The translations under genes and the position numbers were made by a program. This document shows, one piece after another, positions 10,940 through 23,349 of a DNA stretch of 64,000 bases. Origin of the DNA: Paragorgia papillata (Eukaryota > Cnidaria > Anthozoa > Scleralcyonacea > Coralliidae); contig JAWNZC010000366.1 in NCBI GenBank assembly GCA_035771165.1, forward strand, positions 75,001-139,000, read 5' to 3'. The notes under the pieces are model-generated. The model had not been told where the DNA came from and did not search any database. It saw only the letters and a list, made by a program, of their open reading frames with translations. Numbering within the stretch: the stretch's first letter is position 1; every line of letters begins with the position of its first letter.

Positions 10940-11640
10940 TAGTGAATAGCTATACTTATGGATTTAGAATGAAGGAAACGGACATTGCTGAAGTAAAATA
11001 CTGTGGACCACTCTTCAGATCATGTTGTCATTCCGTAGGGTGGATAAGTCGTCAAAACAACATAAGATTGAAAATGTTAGATTATTTTTCTTGGCACGTG
11101 TTGTTGTTGTGATGATTCACTCTTCCAACAGAATGACGTCGTCATTGATATTATCTTTGATATTTTTTTTGTTTTGTTTTACTTTTTTGAGTAATATCAG
11201 TAGAGCGAGACATAGGGGCATGGTAGTTTGTTACGTACTTACAATTTGATGTTTATACGTGGTAATACACCGCGATTGCTTTGAAATTGATCTGAGGTTA
11301 ATGAAACTGTCGCTTCGGAAGCGATGAAAAAAGTACGTTTAGGTCTCGCTCTACTGGTTTGAGTAGTATACTTGTACTGTAGATCCAATTTTCGGTTTAC
11401 TTACATGCGCAGCGCTTCTTTTTAGTACTTATTAAGATCGTTTTTTTATTGTTCTTCCTCTGCTAAGTGTCTAACACTGCGTTTTTTTCAAAACTAGATG
11501 TATTAATTACTTATTTATAATGGGTTTTTTTTCTTTTCTATTTTCTTCCATCACTGCATGTTATTTTTGTTGTTTTCGTTAAAAGTGGAAGGAGGAGGAA
11601 GCCTATGTATGTATTTTTCTTAATATTGTTATTTACTGTT
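10940..11640. other. No recognisable gene
   Basis: T-rich AT sequence with no conserved motif. It could be an intron of the integrase-core-like remnant, since exons of that gene lie on both sides. Confidence 0.4.
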
Positions 11641-11999
11641 CTTGTAGTTAAAATTGTGATCGTTTGTTTCATTACATTAACTGTGATTTAGAAACATCGT
11701 AGCAATAAATTACCATATTGTTCAGGAAATTGATATAGGTCCTCAGGTATGCCTTGCGGGGTTAGACGATCTTTCTGTTTCCTGATTCTGTGGGCATTAT
11801 GTTCCTCCACCATGTCTGACAACTCTTTTTGCAATAATGGCACGAAAAAATACGAACATGCACACATGACCTTTCTGGAACTATTATTTGAGGATTTTGA
11901 CCCCATACCAAACAACAAGCCTAACTGGCATGTGTACTGTACAGAAAATATCACTTACAGAATGAACTATGACCTACTGTAGAATGTGATGTCCTGATC

Positions 12000-13150
12000 A
12001 TTACAAAGACTATGAGGCTGTCATGGCGATGGCTTACAAATTAGATTATTCAAACATATACTAAAATAACATCACGTTGCAGTAGCAACTAATATCCTTG
12101 ATTAGACAGTATATGTGATATATTTCGTCAATAATAGATCTTTAGTGAAGAACGTACAAGATATTTGTTGAACATTTACATTTCAAGATACTGTAAATTT
12201 CAGGGTCCGAATTAGCGCTCAAAAACAACTTTGAAAAAGTTCTTGTTAGAACACACATTTTAGCCCCCCCCCCCCCAACCCTAATAGTACGAATTTTTAA
12301 AACGTCACAAAAGCGAATTTGCATGCGATGTTTTTGCACTAGATGGGTATTTAAAATACACACTTGTGTAACAGATTATCCTTGATAAAATAGCCATCTC
12401 TTTCCAATCCCTAAAACCAAAAAGGATTTCATATATTTTTGTGTTTAAAAAATACAGAGTATAAACTGAATAAGTCAGTCAGGTTTGTATCGTAACTAAG
12501 TGAACTGTGTCCAGGAAACATACCCTAAATTCAGATTCCCAATATTGTGAATGGTGCTCTCTTTGGTGTCTCCAATAGCTAGCGTTCAATTCTCTACAAA
12601 TTCAGAAATGTATTTAATTTCAAGTTTATACAAATTAAATATACAGTAGATCAACATTGGTTTTCATGTTTTATTGTTTCAGAATCGGAAGTCATGTTGT
12701 GTTTAGTAAGAATAATTTCAAACCGTTTTAACACACATTATACCAAAAAAACCATTAATTATCATGATTAGTATTTCCTGATGTAAAGTTTCTTACGTAA
12801 CCAAACCACAAACGTGGTCTGTTATTAATTTATTGATTTTATCACTTTTTGGAATAAAACTTGAGAATGGACAATAATTGTCAAGAATCAAATCTTAAAG
12901 TTTGGAAGAGTAAGGAATGTCAAAACTCAAGACACACTCCTATTAAAGGCAAACCATTTACAATAACAATTTTGATCTTCATTTCTATAACTAATGTTAC
13001 ACAATGTAACACAAACACCAATCATTACTTGTATATTATTTAACGATTGCTGATTTAGTCACAATCACTACTGAAATGTTTTGAGAGTGATCAGCCACAT
13101 TTATGTTGTTTAGAATACTAGTGAAACATGATGCAATTAAGAAATACTAG
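12000..13150. other. No recognisable gene; poly-C tract
   Basis: A C-run at about 12263-12277 and AT-rich DNA. The missing exon(s) between the DGGTEN exon and the HRIRKQ exon would be expected here, but I could not identify them. Confidence 0.35.
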
Positions 13151-13384
13151 TGATAAAAAATACCTGGTTACTCATTGACCCTCCATAAACATGGCTTTTA
13201 TTTCCAGCTGTAGAATCAACACCATTTCGTCGCAAAAACATCTGACATGTAGCCAGTAAGACATTTTCGGTACCTCCATCAGACCATGTCATGGCAGGAA
13301 CAACTACATGTACAGTAGTTATAATTAGAAAATAATAATTTATCAATTGCAACAACATAAGTAAACACCCACATAAAAGAAAAT

Positions 13385-14065
13385 GCGGATTAAGAACCTC
13401 CAGGCTGAAATTTGATCAATAAAGCACCTAATATATACAAACCAGTTTAGCCTGACAAATGAAACAGCTTCTTATACAAAAACATTCTACAGATTAGAAA
13501 ACACAGGTGCAGACCCAAATATGTGTGCTGGACTATTGGAAACACACAGTAGAGTACAAAAAGTCAATCCATGCATCATAACTTAGATCAAAGAGTATCA
13601 AAAATTCCAATTTCACAGCATTGGACCTTTCATGTATTCATGTTATGGTAAGTAAATTAAATGTGATAATAAATTAAATCAAATGAATAAACATATATGA
13701 TTTGTAATATGATTTAGATATGTTTATAATTATTATAGGTGATTGTTCGACTTGTCAAGGTCAATAATTCACTAAGTAAAATAAATTTTAAGTAGATACA
13801 CTACACCATGTCAGAAATTTTAAGAACCTCTTCAGGCTGATTTCTCACTACGCCTCCTATATAAAAGAACCATTTCAGCCTGTCATAGAAAATCACAGGT
13901 TCTTTTATACGGGTGTTTACTGTATTGAATAAATGTACATTTAAATGCAATTTGCTACTGACAGTTACTAGACAAGTACAACATACACAACCTCGTACCC
14001 AGGGTCTTATCTCCGCTCCCCCGCCCACCGCTGCGAAAAGACCCTGGTTGGGGCTGGTAACACAA
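13385..14065. repeat. AAGAACC/GGTTCTT MITE fragments and a CCAGGGTCTT foldback
   Basis: AAGAACCTCxAGGCTGA occurs near 13394 and 13820. In the second copy GGTTCTTTTATACGGG follows as the opposite arm, giving a foldback. At about 13989-14060 CTCGTACCCAGGGTCTT and AAGACCCTGGTTGGGG form another hairpin around a GC-rich loop. A related AAGAACC/GGTTCTT element is at 58922-59070. Confidence 0.5.
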
Positions 14066-15240
14066 ATGTTCTAACTTTGCTCTAAGTGTGGAAAGTTTAA
14101 GTTAATAAATATATGGCAATTCCAGTATGTTGGTATTTGTATGGTGAGAAGTTGCCCTAACGGTTTTTAGCGATTTCCTCGTAAAATATCAAATTAGAGA
14201 TTTTTCGCTCTTGTATGACCCCCCCCCCCCGAAACATAGCCATTCTGAACATTTTGAGCACCTAAAAAAATCTGTAGCTCAATACAGCTACTGTATGTAC
14301 AACATAACTGTCTGGTGTCTGGTGTGTCACGCTCCGTGGCGCTCCGTATAATTACAATTTTTTTCCCGTAGTTTTTCTACGCTACTTCAATCAAGTTAAC
14401 ATATTTTGGTGTTTAAAGTTCTTGTGCTACTTATATATACTTACTGGATCTTATTTACGAATTTTGACACGTTATATTTGAAAATACATTATTTCAACTT
14501 GGATTACTTTCAACGATATTCGTTTCACTTATTTTCATCGCTCCTATTCATGACAAGATTCTGCAACTTGGTCAAAAGTTTACCACTGCTGTCAGCTATC
14601 TTCAGTCAAAAGTTCGCCTGGATCCACCGTAAGACATTTAAATACTATCATTTTCGTATTTTTTACAGTTTGTTATTGCCCTTCGCTAATCTGTCTGCTG
14701 AGGTGACCATTATTCAACTTACTATTTCTCTGGTGTTACTCGACGCCCGTCTCTTCAAACTTTCATCGTTTGTTCGTTTTGTGATTATGCACAACGTGTG
14801 TAAATTTGGTCTACTCTCGTCAAAATCTTTTTGAATTATCTATACGTTTTATATTTGTCCGTTGGCTTTCCTTGTCACCGCTATTGTTGCCTAGCAACAA
14901 CGAAATTTGATTTTGTCGCGTTAATTGTCATCGTATTACGTACTTTTTGTATTATCGCATTCTACGGCTTTTATTCTCAAAGCACTCGCTCAACTGTGAA
15001 GGTAACCTCTTTCAGTTGAGGTAAAAATTCAAAAAAAAGGTAAACAAGTCTACGGACATCAAAACTCACTCAAGGACTATGCATTTCAAAACCAAAAACA
15101 CCCCTGCTGTAAATAGACATGTAACAACGCTCCAAAAAGTCCCAAACAACGAGATACCACCTAACTCGTTTCTCAAGCATCAACGTTCGTACAGCCGGTA
15201 AACAGTCCACGCTAGCCCAACATGTTATAACCATCAAAGA
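14066..15240. other. T-rich region without a supported gene
   Basis: The longest open frame (14406-14834) is built from T-rich codons and shows no domain. Part of the region may be the 5' untranslated end of the LINE that follows. There is a C-run near 14221. Confidence 0.35.
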
Positions 15241-16445
15241 ACTTGGCCACGATATCGCGTGCCTACAGGAGACCCAGAATACCGGGTCAAGGTGGAGTTG
15301 TCTTCGAGGGAGGAAGCCCTCAAGGGTTGGAAAGTGTTCCACAATGGTGTGAAAACGGCGAAACACGGGGTCGGGATTGTAACTGCACCAACATGTAGAT
15401 ATATAAAAGATGTCGCTCACCATCTGGATGGAAGGATAATGTCACTTCGTGTGGTCATTCATGGTATAAAAAGTGACAGTGGTTTGCTGCTATGGGCCAA
15501 CCGAAGAATACGCGGTGTCAACGAAAGAGGCTTTCTACAACACGCTTCAGAAAACGATTTCGTCACTTAAGGCACAAAACCCGTCCTACAAGCTGTTTTT
15601 GGGAGGTGATTTCAACGCATCGATCGGCCACGATGCAGTCCCCGCGAACTGGGCTTGTCTTGGTAACAACAACGATGATTGCAAGACCAGTATCAACGGA
15701 CGCAAGCTCATCGAACTGTGTGAAGCAAACGAGCTTCGGCTGACAAATACCATGTTTGACACGAAAACCGACCAACATCGCTGGAGTTTCAAGTCGAACT
15801 TAGGTTATTATCGTAGGCTCGACTACGTTGCGGTTGACGGGTTTCTGCAGAGATATGTCAAGAACAGCCGAGTATACCCCACCCGAAGTGAAGCGTTTGA
15901 GAGCGACCACCGCGCTTGTGGTTGCTACGCTATACCTACCGTCTCGTTCTAAACGACGCCAAACCTTCAAATCCCGCGAAAAATCACCGATCAAAAAACT
16001 TTGACTGCCGCTTTTTACGCGACGACGAGCTGACGCGCGAAAAATACGCCCAAAAACTGGATGAATACCTCGAAAGTTGTAACCGAGACGAGGATTTTGT
16101 TGACAACATCGAGACAATGATAACATCGGCGATCCAGTCCGCCTCAGCTGAAACCATCCCAGTTGTTCAAGCCGACCGTCTTGCCAAGCCGTGGCAAAAC
16201 GAGGAGTACCTAAATCTGATTCAGGCTCGTAAAAATGAAAAAAGATGAACAACGACGTCGCGAAACTCGGGAAATTGATCAAGAACATGCGGTTTAAACT
16301 CGAAAACGAATACTTCAAAGCAAAAGCTGACGAGATCAATTTGGCCTCCGAAGCTCGATCCACCGAAGAAGAATTCCGCCTGGCAAAAAGCTTCACATCA
16401 CTCAATCGAGTCGATAAGCCGTTGGTTTCGAAAGCAGGGCATTAG
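15241..16445 (+). pseudogene. RTE-like LINE: apurinic endonuclease domain, several frameshifts
   Basis: The plus strand encodes an APE-type endonuclease in pieces. One frame has REEALKGWKVFHNGV and HGVGIVTAP; the next has GGDFNASIGHDAV and RLDYVAVDG, with the catalytic SDHRACG at 15900-15920. The frame then moves again through 15916-16248 and 16245-16445. At least three shifts separate conserved motifs, so this copy cannot make its protein. The domain nicks target DNA to prime reverse transcription. It continues into the RT at 16701. Confidence 0.8.
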
Positions 16446-18246
16446 AAGATCATTTCGCCAAACATTTCAGCCAGCGCGAAGTCGAAAAAACCGCCTGAAA
16501 TCATCAACCCCGAGGCTTTCGAACACATCCTCCCCCCCGCCGACCTTCCCACCGTCGACGAGTCAGCACCGGACGAGGCAGAGATCCAACGGATAACATC
16601 CAAGTTCAAAAATGGTAAATGTCAGGGTACCGACAAAATCAAGTCCGAGCAGTTAAAATACTCCACCTCGGCACAACTTCTACTTTATCTCGGTATTCTG
16701 ATGTCGACTATATGGTTCCACGATGAAAATACCCAGCCAATTGGCTTTGCAGCAACCATCACATGCCTGCATAAAAAAGGGTCGAAGAGTCTCGCAGAAA
16801 ATTACAGAGGTATCTCTATTATGTCGTCTTGTTCGAAACTTCTCTCCATGACTTGTGTCGAAAGAATCAGAGAGCGCTACGAACAGCTATTGCTTCCAAC
16901 ACAATATGGCTTCAGAGCCAACCGATCGACAACGGACGCCATCTACATCTTGCGACATGTCTTGGAAAAGACCACGACCCCTCTCTTTGTATGTTTTATC
17001 GATCTACGAGCAGCCTACGACTGGATAACCCGGGAGTTGCTGTTTAAAGTTTTACTGATACGGCTAAAATCTCCAAAAATCGTCGAGTTGTTGAAGCTAC
17101 TTTATACAGGTACGAAGGCATGCATCAAGGGAACCAAAACATACTTCGACACCTGGGTTGGCTGCAGACAAGGAGCTCTGGAATCACCGACAATTTTCAA
17201 CATCTATTTGGACTTTGTAGTACGAGTCGCTCGCGAGGAAGTCCTTAAAAAGTTGCCCAATGCTGGAGCGCTAATAGAATACATCATTCCGACAGTCGTC
17301 GCTCCGCGCCGACTGCGCAAAGGTCCACTGCGTGGTGAAAAACGGATCTTGGAACTTCTTTATGCCGATGACGAAGTTGTTTTCGGGAATTCCCTTGAAG
17401 AACTCATCCAAATTCTCGAAATTTATGACAAAACTTTCACCAGGTTTGGCCTAACGATGGCGTACAAGAAAACCGAGACCATGCCTTTCAACGTTCCCCC
17501 GGATATGTTAGAGATCAACAGCCTACTTCAAATCAACAACGTTCCCATCAAAAACGTTCGTACCTTCAAATACTTGGGCCAAGGTGTGACAAACGACTCC
17601 AAAACTCCATCAAAGTTTCTCCACCTTAGAATTGCCGCGGCTTTTGCAAAATGGTCCGAGTTGAAACACATTTTGACGAACCAAAACATCTATCTTGGTA
17701 TCAGAATGAAGTTTCTGACGGCATGCGTTCGTTCACGTCTGCTCTACGGAGTACAGGCTTGGGAGCTTTCAGCCAAGGAAATACAAAAGATCGAAGTTGT
17801 ATGGAATGGGTTTCTGCGTAAAATGGTCAGAGGCGGTTTCAAGCGTAAAAATGCACCGGCTAACAAAAAAGCGGCTAAAAAGGACGTGGTATACGATTAT
17901 GCTTTTGTACTGAGCAACGAAAACATCAAAAGAATCACGAAGTCACACAACATCTCTGACTTCTGCCACGTTCAATTCCTAAAATACACAGCACACGTTT
18001 GCCGCATGGACAACGATGCTTTGCAGAAACAGGTGTTGTTCGACCTTAGAACCTCCCAAAAAACTTGGAAAAGAATTGAAAATCTACTGGGAGTCGACAG
18101 GGAACAAGCCTTGAGAGTGATGATGGTTAAAAAAGACTTCATGGCGCTGTTGGATCGAAGATTTCCCGAAGTAATTCGACCCAAGCAGCACCGCCCCAGA
18201 TCGAACAGATCGATGAGTGGGAAAAAATGATGATGATGATGATGAT
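16446..18246 (+). pseudogene. RTE-like LINE: reverse transcriptase and 3' end
   Basis: A long frame (16701-18230) holds the RT domain: TQYGFRANRSTTDAIY, then FIDLRAAYD, CRQGALESPTIFNIYLD and the active site LLYADDEVVF, followed by the thumb and a C-terminal YGVQAWELSAKEIQKIE region. The ~250 bases before 16701 still encode the RT N-terminus in shifted frames. The 3' end finishes in GATGATGATGATG at about 18228-18246, a short tandem repeat tail typical of RTE-clade elements rather than poly(A). No long ORF1 is seen. RTE is the best assignment from the CRQG..SPTIFNIYLD pattern and the tail; another APE-LINE clade is possible. Confidence 0.8.
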
Positions 18247-18404
18247 GTCGGGAAAAGACCGTGGTCATTTTCGGGCTGTTCGCCCCAGATAGAGATTTTG
18301 GTACACATCCCAAGTTGTTCCTTGGGGTCATATTAGCCTATAACAGTTGAGTTATCCTCTCCTAAATTATGTGCATAGAAGTCGAAGCCAGGTCCTAGAC
18401 TACA

Positions 18405-18730
18405 TAATACTAATTATTATACCCTCACAAATAATTGTCCAATCAAATGTCTACACTAGCATCACGTGCCAGCCCAATATTTTACGATGTTGGACCGACT
18501 ACATATTGGGCAGCAACCTTTGGACAGGTGCACAAGGTATATTTACTTGACAATTGCACGATTATTTGTTCGATATAATAAAACACCTATTGGATTCATC
18601 TTCGCCTGATATGGAAAATATTGAAGTCTCAAATTTTAATATTAGGCTCAACTTTCGGTCTCGCCCAATATTGAATTCTCAACTTAAATATTTTGCCATA
18701 TCGGACTTAGATGAATCCAATAAGTTATAA
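18405..18730. mobile_element. Non-autonomous element, intact paralogue of the Academ insertion site
   Basis: About 320 bases, rich in AATATT / GGGC blocks (CTCGCCCAATATTGAATTC, GTTCGATATAATAAAACACC). The reverse complement matches 43990-44209 followed directly by 51115-51170. The two are one copy of the same repeat, split by the Academ-like element. No coding capacity. Confidence 0.65.
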
Positions 18731-18859
18731 TGTACATGTTCTCAACATACTGCACCTTTATAATAATTCACAAAATCAAGGTAATATTTGGCAATATATT
18801 TTGGATCATTATTGGTAACATCAACTTTACACCAAAGGATCTTACGAGAAAACACATCA

Positions 18860-18861
<2 letters not shown>

Positions 18862-18894
<33 letters not shown>
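18862..18894 (+). repeat. (ATT)n microsatellite, 3' tail of a LINE
   Basis: About eleven ATT units. It is the 3' end of the minus-strand LINE fragment at 18895-20163, as expected for CR1/L2/Rex-type elements. Confidence 0.8.
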
Positions 18895-18895
<1 letters not shown>

Positions 18896-20163
18896 CTTTA
18901 TTCAATACTCCCCAAAGGGCTTTTCAGTATCTAATTACACGTTAAAACTAAATATACTAAACTAATATACAAAATTATACTATTATTATTACAATCAATC
19001 CAGTCATGAAAACTTATCAATAAAAAATTAATTAACTAGGGGTGTCTAAAAAATCTTTTAATAAAATACGTTTATACTCTGATTTAAAATTATTAAGATT
19101 TTCACTGGTCTTAATGCTGTCCGGAAGCTCATTCCACAGAACCACTGCCCGATATAAAAATGTTCGTTGACCAGAAGCTGATTTATAGAATGGAATATCT
19201 AATTTATTGTTATGTCTTGTGTATTTCTGATCTTGTTACGAATTTGTCACATAAGTATGATGGCGCCAATCCGTTCATGCATTTAAATGCCATTACAGCA
19301 TCCCTGAACTTTAACATATAGCTTATTGGAAGCCAGCATAGCTGCTGAAGAACTGGTGTCACATGGTCATATTTTCTTGTACCTGTAACAACAATACGCG
19401 CTGCAAAATTCTGTACACTTTGTAGCTTAGCAATGTTTCTTTTAGAAGTATTTGACCAAACAGAAGAACAATAATACAATTTACTAAAAATTAAAGCATT
19501 TATGAAAGTAATAAGTGTGTGATAATCTAAAATATGTTTCACTCTGTTAATCTGGCATACACTGGCGATGCAGGTTGAAACAACATTGGAGATATGTTCG
19601 TTGTAGCTCAAGCCCGAGTCCATTATAACCCCTAAATCTTTGGCAAAAGGAACCGGAGTTATTTTCCTGCCAAGAACAGTTATATGGAAGTCTTTCGGCA
19701 CTCGCTTCAGCATCTGAGGTGTACCCAATAGGAGCAGCTTGGTCTTTGTTGGATTAATTAGTAAACTGTTAGAACAGCACCAAGCGGCAATTCTGTTCAG
19801 ATCTTCTGCTAGTTTGAAAGCGGCAGCCTCGGAATCCTGGATTGGAAATGCTAGGTAAAGCTTTGAGTCGTCCACGTACGACTCCAAGGAAGACTCATTT
19901 GGTATACTAGGCAGATCGTTTATATATATGTTAAATAACGCCGGACCAAGAATAGACCCCTGAGGCACGCCCCGAGTTGTTGTACGTGCTTCCGACAACG
20001 TCGAACCAATACGCACCGACTGACTTCGTTCTGATAGGTAACTCTTGAACCAGTCCACTGCAAACTTAGAAACACCAATTGCTTTAAGTTTCTTAACGAG
20101 AAGTGAGTGCTCTATACTGTCAAATGCCTTCGATAGGTCTATCAGAACCAGGACGGTCACTAA
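18895..20163 (-). pseudogene. 5'-truncated non-LTR retrotransposon (CR1/Rex-like RT)
   Basis: A 316-residue open frame starts inside RT (LIDLSKAFDSIEHSLL) with no endonuclease upstream, as expected from incomplete reverse transcription. It has RGVPQGSILGPALFNIYIND, the active site SYVDDSKLYL and a full C-terminal region (LPISYMLKFRDAVMAFKCMN, GLAPSYLCDKF). It ends in an ATT microsatellite. The frame is intact over its length, so the insertion is fairly recent. It differs in sequence from the LINEs at 36.2 and 39.1 kb. Confidence 0.88.
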
Positions 20164-20349
20164 TATTTCACCTTAAATAATTCCCTCAATAATCAACCGA
20201 TCGGCACACACAGTGCACCAAATTAAAGCTTATTATTCTATCTTTCTGAACCAAGATTAATGTCGTTCGTTTGAACAATTTGTTGAGGAAAAAAATAACG
20301 ATTTAATATAAAGTATCCACTTTTTAGGTAAACAAATAGATCAAATTCG

Positions 20350-21175
20350 CCGGGACGGCTTTGGGGGAAAAAATTGATGGCTTCCCTTACTTTTTAATGC
20401 CTTTGCTATACATCAAAATGAAGCTCATTCTATCGTCTCGCTGGCCCAAATACAACTAGAAGTGGCCCAGATCTGGTTCAAGATATATTAGCTTTTAAAG
20501 AGCGACGCCAAAACTGTCAATTGCACAGCGAGCCAAATTCACTTGTAGCCGACATGACTCTTTGGGGGGAAAATTTCGATGGCTTCTTTTTAATTTTAAC
20601 CGGTTTTCATATACATCAAAATGAAGCTCATTCTATCTTCTTGCTGGCCCAAGAAAAATTAGAAGTGGCCCAGATCTGGTTCAAGAGTTATTCGCTTTTA
20701 AAGCGAGGCGCGCGCCCAAACTATCAATTACAGCGCGCCGGAAATAGAAATCTTTATTAACTGTAGTTGCCGACTTAGTCCTTGGGGGGAAAATTTCGAT
20801 AGCTTCTGTTATTTTTAACCGGCTTTCCTATATATGAAAATGAAGGTCATTCTATCTTCTTGCTGGCCCAAGAAAAATTAGAAGTGGCCCAGATCTGGTT
20901 CAAGAGTTATTCGCTTTTACAGCGAGGCGCCAAAACTGTCAATTTCACAGCGGGCCCAATTCACTAGTAGGCGACACAGTCCTTGGGGGGGAAATTTCGA
21001 TGGCTTCTGTTATTTTTTAATGGCTTTGCTATATATCAAAATGAAGCTAATTCTATCATCTAGGTGGCCCAAGGAAAACTAGAAGTAGCCCAGATTTGTT
21101 TCAAAAGTTATTAGCTTTTAAAGTGAGGCGAAAAACTGTCAATTACAAAGCGCTCTAAAAATAGAACACTTAATT
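20350..21175 (+). repeat. Satellite array, about four ~200-220-bp units, plus orientation
   Basis: Each unit has a GGGGGAAAATTTCGATGGCTTC block, then ATCAAAATGAAGCTCATTC, CTGGCCCAAGAAAA, AGTGGCCCAGATCTGG and a GCTTTTAAAGxGxGGC block. Unit starts near 20361, 20561, 20779 and 20980 give periods of 200-220. The same satellite is inverted at 32225-33730, and a lone fragment lies at 31118-31165. ORFs across the array are by-products. Confidence 0.85.
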
Positions 21176-23345
21176 AGGCGCCGACCATTTGACTTTTGAG
21201 GGGGGTGGGGGGTGGAGTTGGGTGATCTGGTTTGGGCATGAATTTTTTTTCGTTCGGGACGCAACTATGTGTGAAATTTTTTTCACCATTTTACTTTCGG
21301 CAAGATCTTTTTTTTTTCAGCATTTTAGTTTAGTTTTTATCCACCAATGATATGGGTAAATAAGCAATTCTTCAGAGCTTTCATTAAATATGCCCTGTTT
21401 ATACGTTGCATTTAAATGTGCAAGTCTGGCAGACGAAAGTAACGTGCGTCGTAATTTTGTACGATGATAGTATATTTTCGCTGAAGCTCAAAATTATACA
21501 TTGGAATAGTTTTTATGCATTTAAATTGCTGGAAATTCCATGCGTCTGAAAAGCGACACATGCATCAGACACTGGTTACAGATGTTTTATTTGTGTGGGG
21601 CACATGGATAAAACATCTGATCTGGACGCATGCATTTAATTCCTTTTAGACATCGTTCTATATATTAATCGTAAAGTAGAGTAGTTCTGAACAGTGCCAT
21701 ATCCAGAGCGCGAGAACCCTCTTGGGGGGTCCGGGGGCATGCCCCCCCAGAAAGTTTTGAAATTTAGAGTCTCGGAAATGCCATTCCCTGCATTCTGAGA
21801 TGCGATTTTTAACATTCTGAGGCGTGATTTTTAAATTCTTGTAGGTATTCTTGGGTAGGTATTCTTGAAAAAATCCCTCAGATTGTATCCATAGTTTATA
21901 TTTTTGGGGCACCTCAGTTTGGGCGCCCAAATCGGTGTACCGGCGTCTCAAACCCCCTCGATACGTCCCTGCTGAACAACTGCATTGAGCCAAAACAAAC
22001 TTATTGTAACTACTAAAAAAATATAAGATAAATTTAATAGATACATTTAAATAAAATAACAGTTATTATAATACAGTTTATCGTTTAAGAGATGAATGTA
22101 TTGAGACCATCCTAAATTTTTAATTTTTTAAAATAATAAATTAACTATTAACGTTAAACTTTGTTTTTGAAAAGTGATGCAATTTTTGTTGCTCAAACTT
22201 GATATAGGAGGGTTTTTTTCGGAAATCATCCCCCCCCCCCCACCCCCCAAAAAAAGTCAAGTGCTCGGCCCCTTAGTCAATATATATAAGGATATCCTTG
22301 AGGATATATATATATATAGACCCTTTTAATAAGTGTAGAATACATCATTTTCCGCACTTGCTTGTTCAAAATTATATTCAAAATATGCAAATGCGAAGAC
22401 AATGAACGACTGAAATTGAAAAGAATTCTAAAGACAAATCGATAAGAAATTGACGTTACATGCTAAATGTATTCTAAACTTAATAAAAAAGGTCTATATA
22501 CCCAAACAATTGCTGGGTGCACAGTTGCATAATTACATCATCATATTCTTATTTTTTACTATTATATGTTTATAAAGTCAATATATCACGTCGTAATAAT
22601 TAAGAGATTGTTTGAACATGGGTAAAGATTTTTATGTTTGTCATTATTTAGAAATCTGGTGAGGGGTACTATGATTTTGATTATTTTTTCTTTTTGCATT
22701 TGACGTTTTGTTTACCAGTACACAAAACCTATTTGAAAATATCGCCTTTGAATCTGGTTATAATGCTATCAATATCCGGTGTGTTTTATTAATATCTTGC
22801 ATTAGATTGGATCTGTTGTGTAATCATTTCAAAGTCATGGTTTAATTGCCATTTCTGTGTATTTGTATATGACAGATTAGGCACACTTATATCTGTTTAC
22901 TAGCAAACTGCTCTCCAACATTGTCATCCACTGTGCGTTGTAAATAGGGTTTTTTTTCAAGGCAATGCTGAAATGTTATATGTATTCTTGTAACAACTTA
23001 CTTTGTGACATTAAACTTGTTTCTTAAGATGGTTGTCTTTCTAATGAATTAATTGTTGCTGCATGTCCAGTAGATTTCATCACGCATGATGGAAAAAAGA
23101 AATGTATTTCATTTTATCTTATCTCATCTTGGATGATTCCTAGTTGAACGTATGCCACCTTGCTTCTTCGCATCCTTCTGTCGACTGTCGTCCATCGCGT
23201 TTGTAATAACCCCTGTATATTAACTATGCCTCGTGGCACAAACATCCTCAGAAATGGGTATAGCAATGTTCGCGTTCAGCTGTCAATTTTTCTCTCAATT
23301 ACGTCGAGTAATATCCCGTAAGAATGAAAACAGTTTTTTCAGAAT
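21176..23345. other. Non-coding, repeat-derived stretch
   Basis: It contains poly-T tracts, a foldback (about 21537-21640, arms with GACGCATGC / GCATGCGTC and ATGTTTTAT / ATAAAACAT), a GC-rich palindrome near 21725-21750 (GGGGGCATGCCCCCC), a C-rich run near 22228-22250 and the MITE at 22319-22494. No gene is supported. Confidence 0.5.
22319..22494. mobile_element. TA-flanked MITE, copy 1
   Basis: Ends GACCCTTTTAATAAGT and ..TTAATAAAAAAGGTC are inverted, with TA on both sides. Inner blocks (ATTTTCCGCACTTG, AGAAATTGACGTTA) match the second copy at 56531-56717. TA duplication suggests mobilisation by a Tc1/mariner-like transposase. Confidence 0.7.
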
Positions 23346-23349
23346 AATA

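Larger units (their letters stand above)
10678..13303 (-). pseudogene. Integrase-core-like transposase remnant, three recognisable exons
   Basis: Three minus-strand exons belong to an integrase-like (RNase H fold) transposase family often annotated 'integrase core domain' in cnidarians and fish. Exon 13303-13164 has MTWSDGGTENVLLATCQ and DSTAGNKSHVYGGSMSNQ, the region of the second catalytic aspartate. The exon ending at 11714 has LQKELSDMVEEHNAHRIRKQ and TPQGIPEDLYQFPEQYG. Exon 10880-10678 joins it in phase (PEQY-GFRQAG) and ends in an acidic tail and a stop. The N-terminal part, and the piece between 11.9 and 13.1 kb that should hold the catalytic glutamate, were not found, so this is treated as degraded. 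It lies in what was the upstream flank of the gypsy insertion before the inversion. Confidence 0.6.

Noticed and set aside
14406..14834. 142-residue open frame
   Set aside because: T-rich hydrophobic composition, no domain, no splice context; most likely composition-driven.
21658..21993. 111-residue minus-strand frame with a GGGGGCATGCCCCC palindrome
   Set aside because: Repetitive and palindromic DNA with no protein similarity that I recognise.
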